Translations under genes and position numbers: made by a program
Assembly: GCA_016716265.1 (NCBI GenBank)
Contig: JADJWQ010000002.1
Location: 209,001 to 273,000, forward strand
Direction of reading: 5' to 3'
DNA: 64,000 nucleotides
DNA from: Planctomycetota bacterium
GTDB taxonomy: Bacteria; Planctomycetota; UBA1135; UBA2386
Part shown: positions 50,239-59,396 of the stretch, piece after piece
Numbering within the stretch: position 1 is the stretch's first letter
How the letters are laid out: each line of letters begins with the position of its first letter
Notes under the pieces: generated by a model
The model's database searches: none
What the model saw: only the letters and a program-made list of their open reading frames with translations
Told to the model about the DNA's origin: nothing

Positions 50239-51315
50239 ATGTCGATCCTCCGCGCCGTTGCGCTCACAGCCGCCGTCGCATCGACGTTGTCGGCCCAGTC
50301 GTTCGTCACGTCGCCGCGCGGCTTCGAGGCGGCCGAGGGCAACTCGACGTTCACCCACTTCTCGGTCGCCGACCGGCGCTTCCAGCAAGTCGACAACACC
50401 CAGCAAGGCCAGGCGCTGTTGGTGCGGTCGCTGGGCGTGCGGCGCGACGGCGGACCGAACGGCGGCGGAATCGTGGCGGGCGCGCGCCGTGCGGACCTGG
50501 AAGTCACGATGGGGATCGCGAACTTCGGCGTGCTGCACGCCGCGTTCGACGACAACTACGTCCCCGGCTCCCGCCAGGTCACCTACGTGAAGAAGCCGAC
50601 CAGCCTCCCGAGCTGGACAGGCAATGCCGGTACCCCCGCGCCGTTCGACTTCGTGATGCTGTACGACGCGCCCTACGCGTATGCCGGCAGGAGCGCGCTG
50701 ATCATCGACTTCACGCACGAGAACCTCGTCTACGGCGGTGGCTCGGGCAACGCCGGGGGCAGCAGCGTCGATCGGGAGTTCGCCAGTGCCGCGTTCGGTG
50801 TCGGGACGCCACTCGCGCTCGGTTGCACGGCGACGGGGATGACCGGGACCTTCGTCCACACCACGCGGTTCGAGAACAACGGCCCGGGCTGGCGCGACCA
50901 TGGCATGCGGATGCGCTACTCGGCGAGCGGAGCCCCGGTGAACTCGCCGGTGTACCTCAACCTGGACTTCTCGAACGCGAACCTCTCGATCCCCGGACTC
51001 TGCACGACGCTCAACGCGCTGCCGACGATCTCGTTGCTCGCGGGCATCTCGTCGAGTGCCGGTTCGGTCCAGGACACGTCGTTGTCGTTCGGCTACGACG
51101 CAGCGCTCGCCGGCGCGACGTTCGTCACGCAGCTGCTCGCACTCGACGCGGGAAGACCGGGCATCCCGGTCGTGTTGTCCAACGGCCGGCAGAGCAACAT
51201 GCCAGCGGATCCGACGGGCAGTCCGCAGGCCTGTGCCTTCGGCTGGTGCTTCCTGCCCGAGAACTCGGGCACGCTGTTCTTCGGCGGAGGTTTCGTGTTG
51301 CAGCTCGGCTACTGA
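50239..51315 (+). CDS. Secreted protein of the local paralogue family (copy 3, intact)
   Basis: The protein has 358 residues. MSILRAVALTAAVASTLSAQS is a signal peptide cleaved after SAQ. The mature chain is beta-rich: STFTHFSVADRRFQQVDNTQQGQALLVRSLGVRRDG, RRADLEVTMGIANFGVLHAAFDDNY, PAPFDFVMLYDAPYAYAGRSALIIDFTHEN, GSVQDTSLSFGYDAALAGATFVTQLLALD, and a C-terminal CAFGWCFLPENSGTLFFGGGFVLQLGY with two Cys that may pair. It is the complete counterpart of the fragment at 49612-50089 and a more distant relative of 48198-49292. Function unknown; probably a surface or extracellular protein. Confidence 0.78.
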   Translation: MSILRAVALTAAVASTLSAQSFVTSPRGFEAAEGNSTFTHFSVADRRFQQVDNTQQGQALLVRSLGVRRDGGPNGGGIVAGARRADLEVTMGIANFGVLHAAFDDNYVPGSRQVTYVKKPTSLPSWTGNAGTPAPFDFVMLYDAPYAYAGRSALIIDFTHENLVYGGGSGNAGGSSVDREFASAAFGVGTPLALGCTATGMTGTFVHTTRFENNGPGWRDHGMRMRYSASGAPVNSPVYLNLDFSNANLSIPGLCTTLNALPTISLLAGISSSAGSVQDTSLSFGYDAALAGATFVTQLLALDAGRPGIPVVLSNGRQSNMPADPTGSPQACAFGWCFLPENSGTLFFGGGFVLQLGY

Positions 51316-51423
51316 ATCGTCGCCGCGTTCGAGCATGACGCGGCGATCGACACTCGATCACTTGTCCGCGCACCGCGCGCTCGTCGCGGCGCGTGTCGAC
51401 GCGACCCCGAGCTGCTGCTCGCG

Positions 51424-52585
51424 ATGCGGAAGATCTCCGTGCCGAGCGACTTCGCGTGGCAGCGCCGCCAGGCGCGAGAACTCGGGATCGTCGAGCCGCG
51501 GCCGGCGGCGGTGGTGGCCGCACAGTTCCATGACTCGACACTCCGGCTCGACCCTCACTTTCACGCGATCGTCGTCGACGGCGTTCTTGTCGTGTCGTCC
51601 GCCGTTGACCGCGCGACGTTCCACCCGCTGCCAGCACCGACCGACGAGCAGCTCGCCCGGGTCACGGCACGCATCGTCCGTCGCGTCCTCGCGTTGCTTC
51701 GTGACCCGGGGTTTCTTCGGGACGATGGGGGTAGTCGGCAGCTGGACGACGAGCGAAGCGCCCTCGACGCGTGTCAGGCCGCCGCGGTCCAGGGTCGGAT
51801 GGCGTTCGGCGAACATGCTGGTCGCGCGGTGCCCCGCTGGCGCGATCCGGACGCGATTCGTGACGGCGTGGCTGCCATCGATCAGCAGGCGCGCTACCGG
51901 GGCTTCTCGTTGCACGCGGCGACCGCGGTCGAGACCGGCCGTCGCGAAGCCCTCGAGCGGCTGTGTCGATACGTCTTGCGTCCGGCCATCGACGAGGACC
52001 GCCTGGCCTGGACCCGTGACGGCGAGGTCGTCTACAGGGTCGAGCGGCCGTTGAAGGACGGTACGAAGCTGGTGGTGTTCGAGCCCCTGGTGTTGTGCTG
52101 ACCCCTGATCGAGCGGCTCGCCGCGTTGGTGCCTCGGCCGCGGAGAAACCCGGTGACCTGGCACGGGGCGTTCGCGCCCCGCGCGGCCCACCGCGAGCGG
52201 ATCGTCCCACCGCCGCCCGATGAAGACGAATCGCCACCCACCCTCCGTTCGATTCGACGACGCCGATCGGCTCCGCGCGAGGAACGTGATGATAGCAAGC
52301 GCACGTCACGACGCGACTCCTGGGCCGAGCTCATGTCGCGCTGTTTCGGGATCGCCGTTCTGGTGTGCCCTCGCTGCCAGGCCCGCCGTCGACTCCTGAC
52401 GTGGCCGCAGACCGTATTGCTGCAGCCTCCTGCTGAGGCTGGTCGGCTGCGGATGCAGCGACCCGCTTCGCGGGTTCATCAGCGACACGCGCACGATCGT
52501 CCGGATCCTGACCTGGCTCGATCTGCCTGCGGAACTCCCACCGCTCGCACCAGCGAGACCGCCGCCCGGCGAACCAGGCCTGTGA
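51424..52585 (+). pseudogene. IS91-family transposase remnant
   Basis: The sequence DSTLRLDPHFHAIVVDG (HxH of the Y2 transposase), ATFHPLPAPTDEQLARVTARIVRRVLALLR, GFSLHAATAVETGRREALERLCRYVLRPAI, and after the break IERLAALVPRPRRNPVTWHGAFAP and CFGIAVLVCPRC is the standard order of IS91-type rolling-circle transposases. The N-terminal ~100 residues with the zinc-binding Cys are missing. A TGA at 52099 interrupts the frame inside a short extra segment bounded by CCCCTG repeats (52084-52089, 52102-52107). The C-terminal part changes frame again after about 52400 (GFISDTRTIVRILTWLDLPAELP, stop at 52583). It starts about 110 bp after an intact secreted-protein gene. Not functional as read. Confidence 0.85.
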
Positions 52586-52810
52586 GCAGACTGAACGCGG
52601 CCACGCTCGACACGGCGTCCTGGATCGAGGTCGCGCCGCGCCCGGGACTGCCCCACACCGTCTCGGCCGCCTCGAAGCGGGAGACCCGCCGCGACCTGCC
52701 TCCCCTCGAGTGCCTGAATCCGCACGCCCCGACCCCTGGAGCGCGCCGACCCGCCCCGAGCGGCTTGCCGGAAACCCCCTCGTGCTTCCTACCCGCAGGC
52801 GCCCGGCACC

Positions 52811-53130
52811 GTGTTCGGGCTCAGCGCCTCGCGACCGGCGAGGGTCCCCTGCCCCGCGGTCGTGCAGCACCGCTTCCACCGCGACCCGTTCGAGGGCGAT
52901 GTGTTGTTCTTCTTCAAGCGCTGCCGTGATCGCGCAGAGATGCTGTACTGGGACCGCAACAGCTTCTGGATCGTGAGGAAGCGTTTGGAGAAGGGCACCT
53001 TCGATCCGTGGCGGCCGGAAAGCGATGGTGCGCACCACATCGAGATCGACCGCGCAGCGCGCGATGCTGCTCGAGGGAATCGACGTGAAGAAGGCGAAGT
53101 TCCGCCACCACTTCGCGCGCTCCGTGCGTT
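52811..53130 (+). pseudogene. IS66-family TnpB (Orf2) remnant
   Basis: Residues FHRDPFEGDVLFFFKRCRDRAEMLYWDRNSFWIVRKRLEKGTF match the compact IS66 Orf2/TnpB protein (QDPFSGHLFVFRxRRxDxxKxLYWDxxGFxLWxKRLExGxF). The frame then moves by one base near 53045 and continues as QRAMLLEGIDVKKAKFRHHF, equivalent to AQLAMLLEGID. The N-terminal MRRxFDGLA part and the tnpC transposase are not visible. The ISKra4 element that follows at 53312 may have separated them, but no IS66 TnpC sequence is seen on the other side. Confidence 0.75.
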
Positions 53131-53381
53131 CCTGCGGGGGGAGTGCGGAGCGCCTCGGGAACTGCCGTGGGCTGGTGGACGGGCTCGGCAATCTCGCGCT
53201 GCGGCGCAGACGAGTCATCGCGCGGCCGCGCAGTCGCGCGGGGTCGGATCCAGAAGACCGGGTCGCTCGACGGTCGCACGATGTGTCCTGCCCGGCCGAC
53301 CTCCGAATGGACGGGTGTGGCTCCCGGATTGAGTGAGGCGCGGCGCTGACACCAAGCGGTGCGGCGGGGGCGGGGAGCGAG

Positions 53382-53414
53382 CACAAGATATTGTGTAAAA
53401 ATAACTTGTACAAG
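53382..53414. promoter_or_regulatory. Two palindromes 21 bp apart in an AT-rich patch
   Basis: CACAA-GATA-TTGTG (53382-53395) and CTTGTACAAG (53405-53414) are both perfect inverted repeats sharing the ACAA/TTGT half-site. Their centres are 21 bp apart, which is two helical turns. They lie in the most AT-rich stretch I noticed in the window, between the left end of the ISKra4 element and its transposase. A dimeric repressor operator or transposase-binding site overlapping the IS promoter is the simplest explanation. Confidence 0.45.
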
Positions 53415-53440
53415 CGACGCCCCTCCCTTTCGGATGCAGG

Positions 53441-54900
53441 ATGCGAACCAAGCGTCCTGGGAGGGGCGCCGTCGAAGACCTGATCGTCGTCGCGGTGCCG
53501 GCTGCGTGCAAGAGCATGGTGGGTTCGATCGAGGCGCTGTGCGCCGCGGTCGCATCGTGCGCCGCAAGTGGCGCGGCAGGCCGGGAGGCGATCGACTACG
53601 CGGTCTCGGAGGTCATGGTCGCCAGGCTGACCGGTGCGGTGGAGCGGGACGCGCACGCGGTCATGCTCGGCGCTCTGGAGGTCGACGCGCCGCGAGTCGA
53701 GATCGACGGCAAGACCTTCACGCGGGTCGGGTGCACGGCAACGGCCGGTACCGATCGCTCGCGGGGACCGTCGAGGTGCGACGTGCGCTGTATCGTCCGC
53801 TCGGCGAGGGCAACGCACCGACGGTGGACGCGATCAGCCTGCGTGCGGGCGCCATTGGCGACGGCTGGCTACCGCAGACGGCCGGGGCGATGGCTTTCGA
53901 GCTGCAGAAGGCGCCATCGCGGGAGGGTGAGCAGAGCGGCAAGCAGACCCGCCGGCTTCCCTACTCCCGCGCGAGCTTCGAGCGCGTGCCGCATGAGCTC
54001 GGGGCGCTATGCGCTTCGTCACCAGGTCAACATCGAGGACGCAATCGTGAGCAGCCTCGAGATCCCAGCTGAGGCACGCGCGATCTCAGTATCGCTCGAC
54101 CAAGCAAGCGTGCCGATGGAGGAGCCATCCCGCGGCCGCCCGGTCGGCCCAGGAGGAACGCGCCGAAGATCACGCGCGTCTTCCACATGGCGTGCTGCGG
54201 CACCGTCACGTTATGCGATGGCAACGGCCGAGCTCTCTACTCGATGCGCTTCGGACAGATGCCTGGCATCGACCCCTTGGACGTGTGCAACGCCATGGCG
54301 AACGCGGTCTACCGGCTGCGCGAGAAGCAGCCCGAGCTGCGACTTCAGCTATTCGCTGAGGGAGCTCACGAGATGTGGAACCTGCTCGAGTCGAGCTTCC
54401 CGGAGAGCCTCTTCGGTCCGCGCCAACTGATGGTCGACTTCTGGCACGTCCTCGAGAAGCTGTCCGCGGCAGCCGAGGCGATCCAGGGCGCCGAAAGCCG
54501 AGCGGTCGTGGCTGGCTGGCGCCGGCTCCTCGAGCGCAGGAAGGACGCCGTCACGCAGATTCTCGCCGACCTCGAACCGCACTGGTGCGACCCGGTCGAT
54601 GGCAGCGTGGTCAAGGAGGGCCCCATCCACGAGGCCATCACCTACCTCACGAATCATGCGCACCGCATGAACTACGCCGGCGCCCGCGCCAAAGGGCTGC
54701 CGATCGGCAGCGGCACCGTCGAGCCCACCTGCAAGAGCCTCATCGGCGTACGCATGAAGCGCGCCGGATCACGCTGGAAACAGGATAATGGCGACCACGT
54801 GATCAAGCTCCGCGCGCTCGCACTCAGCCACCAATGGGACGCCGCCATGACGCGGTTCTTTGCCACGCAGCGAACCGCCGTCCGTGCGCTCGCGGCATGA
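53441..54900 (+). pseudogene. ISKra4-family transposase, multiple frameshifts
   Basis: Pieces in order: ALEVDAPRVEIDGKTFTRVG (N-terminal, to about 53745); GTVEVRRALYRPLGEGNAP and SLRAGAIGDGWLPQTAG in another frame (to about 53990); VNIEDAIVSSLEIPAEARAISVSLDQASVPMEEP in the first frame (to about 54150); and ITRVFHMACCGTVTLCDGNGRALYSMRFG through to FFATQRTAVRALAA in the second frame, ending at 54900. The last part carries the family hallmarks FAEGAHEMWNLLE (Asp replaced by Glu in DGAxExWNL), MVDFWHVLEKL, MNYAGARAKGLPIGSGTVEPTCKSLIGVRMKRAG. ISKra4 elements can use two ORFs, but three shifts indicate decay. Confidence 0.85.
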
Positions 54901-55117
54901 AAAGAGCGGCTTCGCTCAATACGAGATCCACACCCGAATGGTCGACGTCCCGGCTGCCGACAGCGCGGCGGACGACGTCCGTCCGAGCGATTGTCCGCTG
55001 TCTGCGGCGACATCGACAATAGCTCGCGCCTACCGGGCGTGCTGCCGTGGCCTCCAGGACGCTGTGGCCCGCTCGATCCGACGGGCTGCCCGTCACGGGC
55101 TGCCCGCCACGAATCGT

Positions 55118-55123
55118 GGAGGA
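55118..55123 (+). promoter_or_regulatory. Strong ribosome binding site of the interrupted secreted gene
   Basis: GGAGGA lies 7 bases upstream of the ATG at 55131. It fixes the start of the truncated gene and shows that the 5' end is original rather than a random ORF. Confidence 0.6.
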
Positions 55124-55130
55124 ATCAGTC

Positions 55131-55490
55131 ATGCGATCATCCGGCACCCGGTCGTGCGCGCGACTCGCGAGCGTGATCCTGCCGATTCTCGCGGTCACGG
55201 CGACCGTACAGACCCTGGTCACGGACAAGGACGACTATCGGCCCGGCGAGACCGTCTACTTCGTCGGAACGGGCTTCCAGCCCGGCGAGAACGTCGCCAT
55301 TGCGCTGCAGGTGGAGAACTACACCGACACGCAGCTCGACTATGCGATCGGTGGCGTGCCGGTCGACTCGATGGGTGAGTTCACGGCCACCTGGATCGTG
55401 GCCGCCGAGGCGAGCGACACCCTGATCACCGCCACGGCGATCGGCCTCCAATCGAAACGCGTCGCCTGGATCCGCTTCCTGGACGGCACG
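55131..55490 (+). pseudogene. 5' part of a secreted Ig-like protein gene, interrupted by an insertion sequence
   Basis: From the ATG at 55131 the reading gives a signal-like N-terminus (RSCARLASVILPILAVTATVQT) and then LVTDKDDYRPGETVYFVGTGFQPGENVAIAL and MGEFTATWIVAAEASDTLITATAIGLQSKRVAW, the pattern of an N-terminal Ig-like domain that introduces very large planctomycete surface proteins. The frame continues to 55553 only by reading into the left end of the ISKra4-type element that starts at 55490. No continuation of the protein was recognised beyond the right end of the element at 56798, so the rest has probably been lost or decayed. Confidence 0.7.
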
Positions 55491-56798
55491 GGGGTGGATT
55501 TCAGTTCTGGCAGGAAGTTGGGAGTGGGCTGCGGAGTCGTTCGTACCAGGTAAGTGGCAACAAACACGGTACTTGCGTGCGGCAACGCGCCGTTCTCCGC
55601 AGCCCAGCTCAGTGAACGTTTGGACGACGCAGTGGTCAAGTTCCGACGACAACTCGACCGCTTGGTCAGTTCGTTCGAGGGGTCGGGTCCGCAGCCGTCC
55701 GCGTTTCAGGACCTGGCAACCGGGCTGAGGGCGGCGAGTTCGGCGGTGGCGCTGAGCGCTCTGGTCGCGACCTTGGAGGCCACGGACGTGGCGCACGCGT
55801 CCGTCGAACACAGAGGGCGACAGGTGCAGCGCTCTGACGCCTTGCGAGGTCGAGCAGCTGATGACCAAGGCGTTGCCTGTTGCGCCGTCGTCGACGGCGA
55901 TCAAGCGGGTGATCCGCGACGTCGGCGACTTCTTCGAGAAGCGCGGAGACGAGGTCGAGGAGGTTATCGCTCGCGATGCTCCTCTGGCCGACAGCGCAAA
56001 CCTCGTGATCAGCTGGGACGGCGTGATGGTCCCCGTTCGCGGAGACGGCAAGACGGAGTGGAAGGAGGCTGGAATCGGGCGCATCTCTGCCTACGACCCG
56101 CCGACCGACGGGGAGACCAGACCACAACTGCGGGACAGTCGCTACTTCGCACGGATGCCGGAAACCGGCATGAAGACGCTGATCGATCAGGTAGCGGCGC
56201 GCGTCGCCGCACTCCGTGAAGAGCGCCAGCCCGCCGGTGGCGATCATCTGCGACGGCAAGGACTCGATCTGGACTACCGCAGAGAAACGCGAGGAGTTCG
56301 TCGGTGCGGTGCTGATCCTCGACTTCTACCACGCCGCCCAGAGTCTCTCCGGCGCCGCGCAGGCGATCTTCGGACCAGACACTCCCGAGGCCTCACGCTG
56401 GTTCGAGAATCGTCGCGAGCGGCTTCTGCTCGACGACGACGGCGTCGACAAACCTGCTGCGCGCGCTCAAGAGATACGTGAAGCTGCTGCCCGCTGGCTC
56501 CGACGCACGCGATGTGGTTCGCCGGGCGATCAAGCACTTCGCGAGGAACCGCGAACGAATGCGATACAGCGCTTTCATCGCGATGGGGCTCCCCATCGGG
56601 AGTGGTCACGTCGAGTCCGCAGCGAAGAACATCGTCGCCCACCGACTCAAGCGCAGCGGCATGCGATGGTCGGACGAAGGCGGTCAGCGTGTGCTCAACC
56701 TGCGCGTGCTCGTCAAGGACGAGCGGTGGCCTGTGGCGTGGCAAGACTACCTCGATCGACGTGCCGCATGATCCTGCCCGAAGTCGAACCTACCCCCG
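55490..56798 (+). mobile_element. Second ISKra4-family insertion sequence with readable terminal repeats
   Basis: Left end 55490-55516 (GGGGGTGGATTTCAGTTCTG onward, ending GGCAGGA) and the complement of the right end 56772-56798 (GGGGGTAGGTTCGACTTCGG onward, ending GCAGGA) match at about 20 of 27 positions. Flanks show CGGCA on both sides (55484-55488; 56800-56804), a possible short target duplication. The 1.3-kb length is short for the family, consistent with internal loss. The sequence differs from the element at 53312, so it is a separate insertion and not a copy. Confidence 0.7.
55554..56771 (+). pseudogene. ISKra4-family transposase (second element), multiple frameshifts
   Basis: The pieces are KFRRQLDRLVSSFEGSG and AVALSALVATLEATDVAHASVE (first frame, from 55554); SSTAIKRVIRDVGDFFEKRGDEVEEVI and LVISWDGVMVPVRG (second frame, 55861-56215); VAIICDGKDSIWTTAEKREEFVGAVLILDFYHAAQSL (third frame); and LLRALKRYVKLLPAG, then YSAFIAMGLPIGSGHVESAAKNIVAHRLKRSGMRWS, back in the first frame, ending at 56771. 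DGVMVP, CDGKDSIW, LDFYHA and GLPIGSGHVES correspond to the DDE blocks of ISKra4 transposases. Some N-terminal material between the first two pieces also appears to be deleted. Confidence 0.8.
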
Positions 56799-58090
56799 GC
56801 GGCAGGACAATCGCATTGGAGGCCCTCCGGAACGCGGTCGCGATGCTCCCGCCGCCGTGCAGCGGCGTCAAGCCGGTACGCGGTTGCCGCCGCCGCGGAG
56901 CCAGGGTCGTGGTGATCCGCGACGTCGGATGTCGGGACCGCCGGCGACGAACGTCCGTTCCGTTCCGTCATCGAGCCGTCGCGAAGCCGGGATGAGTGCT
57001 ACCGCAGTCCGACTCCCGACCAGACCGCGGCCCCGGCGGCATCGACACCGAGTCCCGATATCCCCGTGAGGGTACGGCCCTCCACGGCAGCCGACAGGAC
57101 TTCGACGTCATCCAGCGTCGTTCGCAGCGGCGACCGATCGCTCTGCCCCGTGAACGTCACCGACCTGCCGATCGCGAACGGGTGCCGGCCGCGGGCGGGC
57201 TCCCGGCAATCGCGCGCGGCCGCTCCCGGAGTTGCGGAGCGAACCCCACGGTCGAGGATGGACGCCGCATCAGTTCGTTCGGCCTGAGCGGGTCGCGACA
57301 CGCCGTTCGACGATTGGTCGTTGTCGCGCCGGCGCGGCGTGTGGGCGATCCGTGCGCGGCAGAGCTGTGTCCTCCGAGGCGCCGGCCGGGACCGTGTTGC
57401 CGAGGCCACCATCCCGGCCGCGGCTGGGTGGGGCGGACCCGTGCCCGTCGGTAGCGAAACGTCGTCGCGGGCCGAGCACGCGCGCATGCGTGCGATGCGG
57501 ACCGGAATGGACGCATGCGAGCGCGCTGCGTGCCGGATCGACGTCGCCGGCCAGTCGCGACCGGGCCTGGCACCGACGTTCGCACAGTCGGGTCCGCAGG
57601 GCTCTCGTGGCGTGTGCCTGCGCTGGCTCGGTCCAACGGACGATCCGTCGGTCGGCGACCTCAGGAACCGCAAGGTCGCCATTGTCTCCCGAACTGCGGA
57701 ACCGTCACGTCTCGGACCGGCGGGTCGCCGGCCCGCCGCCACGAATCCGGTCCGGCATGTAGTTCAACGCGGTTCACGCCAAGGTACCGACCACCGCGTT
57801 GTGCGGCGCAGCCGACCGCCCGAACATCGGCGTGACCCTGGGTGGCTGCTTCGCGGTGATCGCGGTCCGCTTCTCTCGCGCCTGGTTCGAGAGCTGGGGT
57901 GAACGGCGCCCGGGTCTTCCCGAGGTGCTCGTATTTCAGGTCGGCGAGCGACGCTTCCGGGTGGTCGGGGCGATCGCGGGCGCTGCGCCGTCCGTCCCGG
58001 TCAATTCGGTGTTCGCCGGACTGCGCGTCCGCCGCATACGGGATCGGCGCCGGAGAGCGGCCGACGGTTACCCGAGTTACGATTCCGGTG
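56799..58090. other. 1.3-kb region without a recognisable gene
   Basis: No frame on either strand has convincing protein character; the long frames are Arg/Pro/Ser-rich. The only hint is on the minus strand, where 56999-57190 reads PFAIGRSVTFTGQSDRSPL, then TTLDDVEVL and a stop after GVGLR. This resembles the C-terminal end of a carbohydrate-binding-like or choice-of-anchor domain and may be a remnant. The region sits between the second ISKra4 element and an intact glycine-rich gene and is best read as decayed DNA. Confidence 0.4.
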
Positions 58091-59191
58091 ATGAGCAGGG
58101 CAGCACTCGGGGCCGGCGTCATGGCCGTGATCCTCGCGGCTTCACTCGCCGCTCAATTCGGTGGGACGGGCGCGGATGGGCTGTTCCACCCGGTGAGCAA
58201 CACGCGGCTCGATACCACCGTGCGGCCGGAAGGCTGGGACTTCGTCGCCATCCACATCCCGGCCGGCGTGACCGTCGAGCTGGTCGGTGATCGTCCCGCG
58301 ATCCTGCGCTCCCAGGGCCGCGTGATCGTGGACGGCACGTTGAGCGCGGACGCGCGCGGGTACACCGGCGGCCCGGGCGGCTGGAGCCACGAGGCCGGTC
58401 CGGGAGGTGCGCACGCGCTTCCCACCACCTTCTTCGCGAGTCATGCAACGACGCCGCCGCGCAGCCCACCGATCTACGGCAGCGCGATCCCGTTCGATCC
58501 GCGCGGCGGCAGCGGGGGCGCTGACTACGTGGAGTACCTCGGCCTGTTCGTGAGGCGTTACGCGGGTGGTGGCGGTGGCGGTGTTCTGGTCGTGCTCGCC
58601 GATCTCGGGATCAGCGTCGGGCCGAGTGGCGCGATCACCGCACAGGGCAGCTACGGCCAGCACATCATGACGACACCCGGCTCCGGAGGTGCGATCATGC
58701 TCCGCAGCGGTCTCGGCATCGACGTGCAGGGTCTGGTCAGCGCGGACGCCGGTCCGCATTCGTTCTTCCCCGCGGGCCTCGGCTGGGTCCGCATGGACGC
58801 GACTCTGGGAGCGCCGCAGATCACCGGCACCGTGATCGGTGTCACCGAGACGGTCGAGCTTCCGCACCTCGCGGCCGGCGCCGCCGCGCTCGGCAGCCTC
58901 TGGCACCTCGAGGTCACGCCGCGACCCGGCGACAGGGTGGCCGTCTACCTCGCGCTGAATCCGGCGTCGATCCTCACGCCGGCCGGCCTGCTCGGTCTGC
59001 ATCCGAGCGAGATGGTGCGGATCGGGATGGGGGTCGCGACGCGGTCCGGGATCGAGCCGACGGCGCCGACGCCGGTCACGGTTCCGGCCGACCCGGCGCT
59101 GCGCGGCATCACGCTCTACGCGCAATCGATCGCGTTCGACCAGTCCAGCTACTCGAGGCTCTCGGCGACCGTGGTGCGCACGATCCAGTAG
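58091..59191 (+). CDS. Glycine-rich secreted protein, third member of the family at 1-4208
   Basis: The ATG at 58091 gives MSRAALGAGVMAVILAASLAAQ, a signal peptide cleaved after AAQ. The mature protein (about 345 residues) has LRSQGRVIVDGTLSADARGYTGGPGG, RRYAGGGGGGVLVVLADLGISVGPSGAITAQG and GSGGAIMLRSGLGIDVQGLVSADAG, clearly the same fold and Gly-loop pattern as in the lipoprotein at 1476-4208 (IKVRGQVDIEGTLSVNG, GGGGAVALRVGGECLIGASGGISARGG). It lacks the Ig-like N-terminal part. It ends in a different C-terminal domain (LTPAGLLGLHPSEMVRIGMG, LRGITLYAQSIAFD), a short beta-domain seen at the end of several planctomycete secreted proteins. Presumably extracellular. Confidence 0.8.
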   Translation: MSRAALGAGVMAVILAASLAAQFGGTGADGLFHPVSNTRLDTTVRPEGWDFVAIHIPAGVTVELVGDRPAILRSQGRVIVDGTLSADARGYTGGPGGWSHEAGPGGAHALPTTFFASHATTPPRSPPIYGSAIPFDPRGGSGGADYVEYLGLFVRRYAGGGGGGVLVVLADLGISVGPSGAITAQGSYGQHIMTTPGSGGAIMLRSGLGIDVQGLVSADAGPHSFFPAGLGWVRMDATLGAPQITGTVIGVTETVELPHLAAGAAALGSLWHLEVTPRPGDRVAVYLALNPASILTPAGLLGLHPSEMVRIGMGVATRSGIEPTAPTPVTVPADPALRGITLYAQSIAFDQSSYSRLSATVVRTIQ

Positions 59192-59396
59192 CCGTCTCCG
59201 CAGGTCCCGGACCGTTCCTGGGCGCGCCGTGCGGACCGCCGTCGCGCCGGATCGACCAGGGGGCCGGCGCGGGACCCGGGCGTCGGGGCGGCAGGCGTCC
59301 GCCCGCGCTGCACTGCCACGACCGCCACGCGCCCGACGCGGCTGGGCGAGGCGTGCTGTCAGTGCCTGGAGAGGTCGCGCCCGGGATACCGAGGGT

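Larger units (their letters stand above)
53312..54937 (+). mobile_element. ISKra4-family insertion sequence, decayed transposase, with readable ends
   Basis: Terminal inverted repeats can be aligned: left 53312-53339 (CGGGTGTGGCTCCCGGATTG onward) and the complement of right 54910-54937 (CGGGTGTGGATCTCGTATTG onward), with about 24 of 28 positions identical. They are flanked by a near-perfect 6-bp duplication, AATGGA (53306-53311) and AATGGT (54938-54943). The 1,626-bp length and the transposase inside fit the ISKra4 family. The transposase frame is broken at least three times. Confidence 0.8.

Noticed and set aside
56999..57742. A minus-strand open frame of 247 codons as a real gene
   Set aside because: Only its last ~60 codons look protein-like; the rest is Arg/Pro-rich with no start context, so it is at best a remnant.
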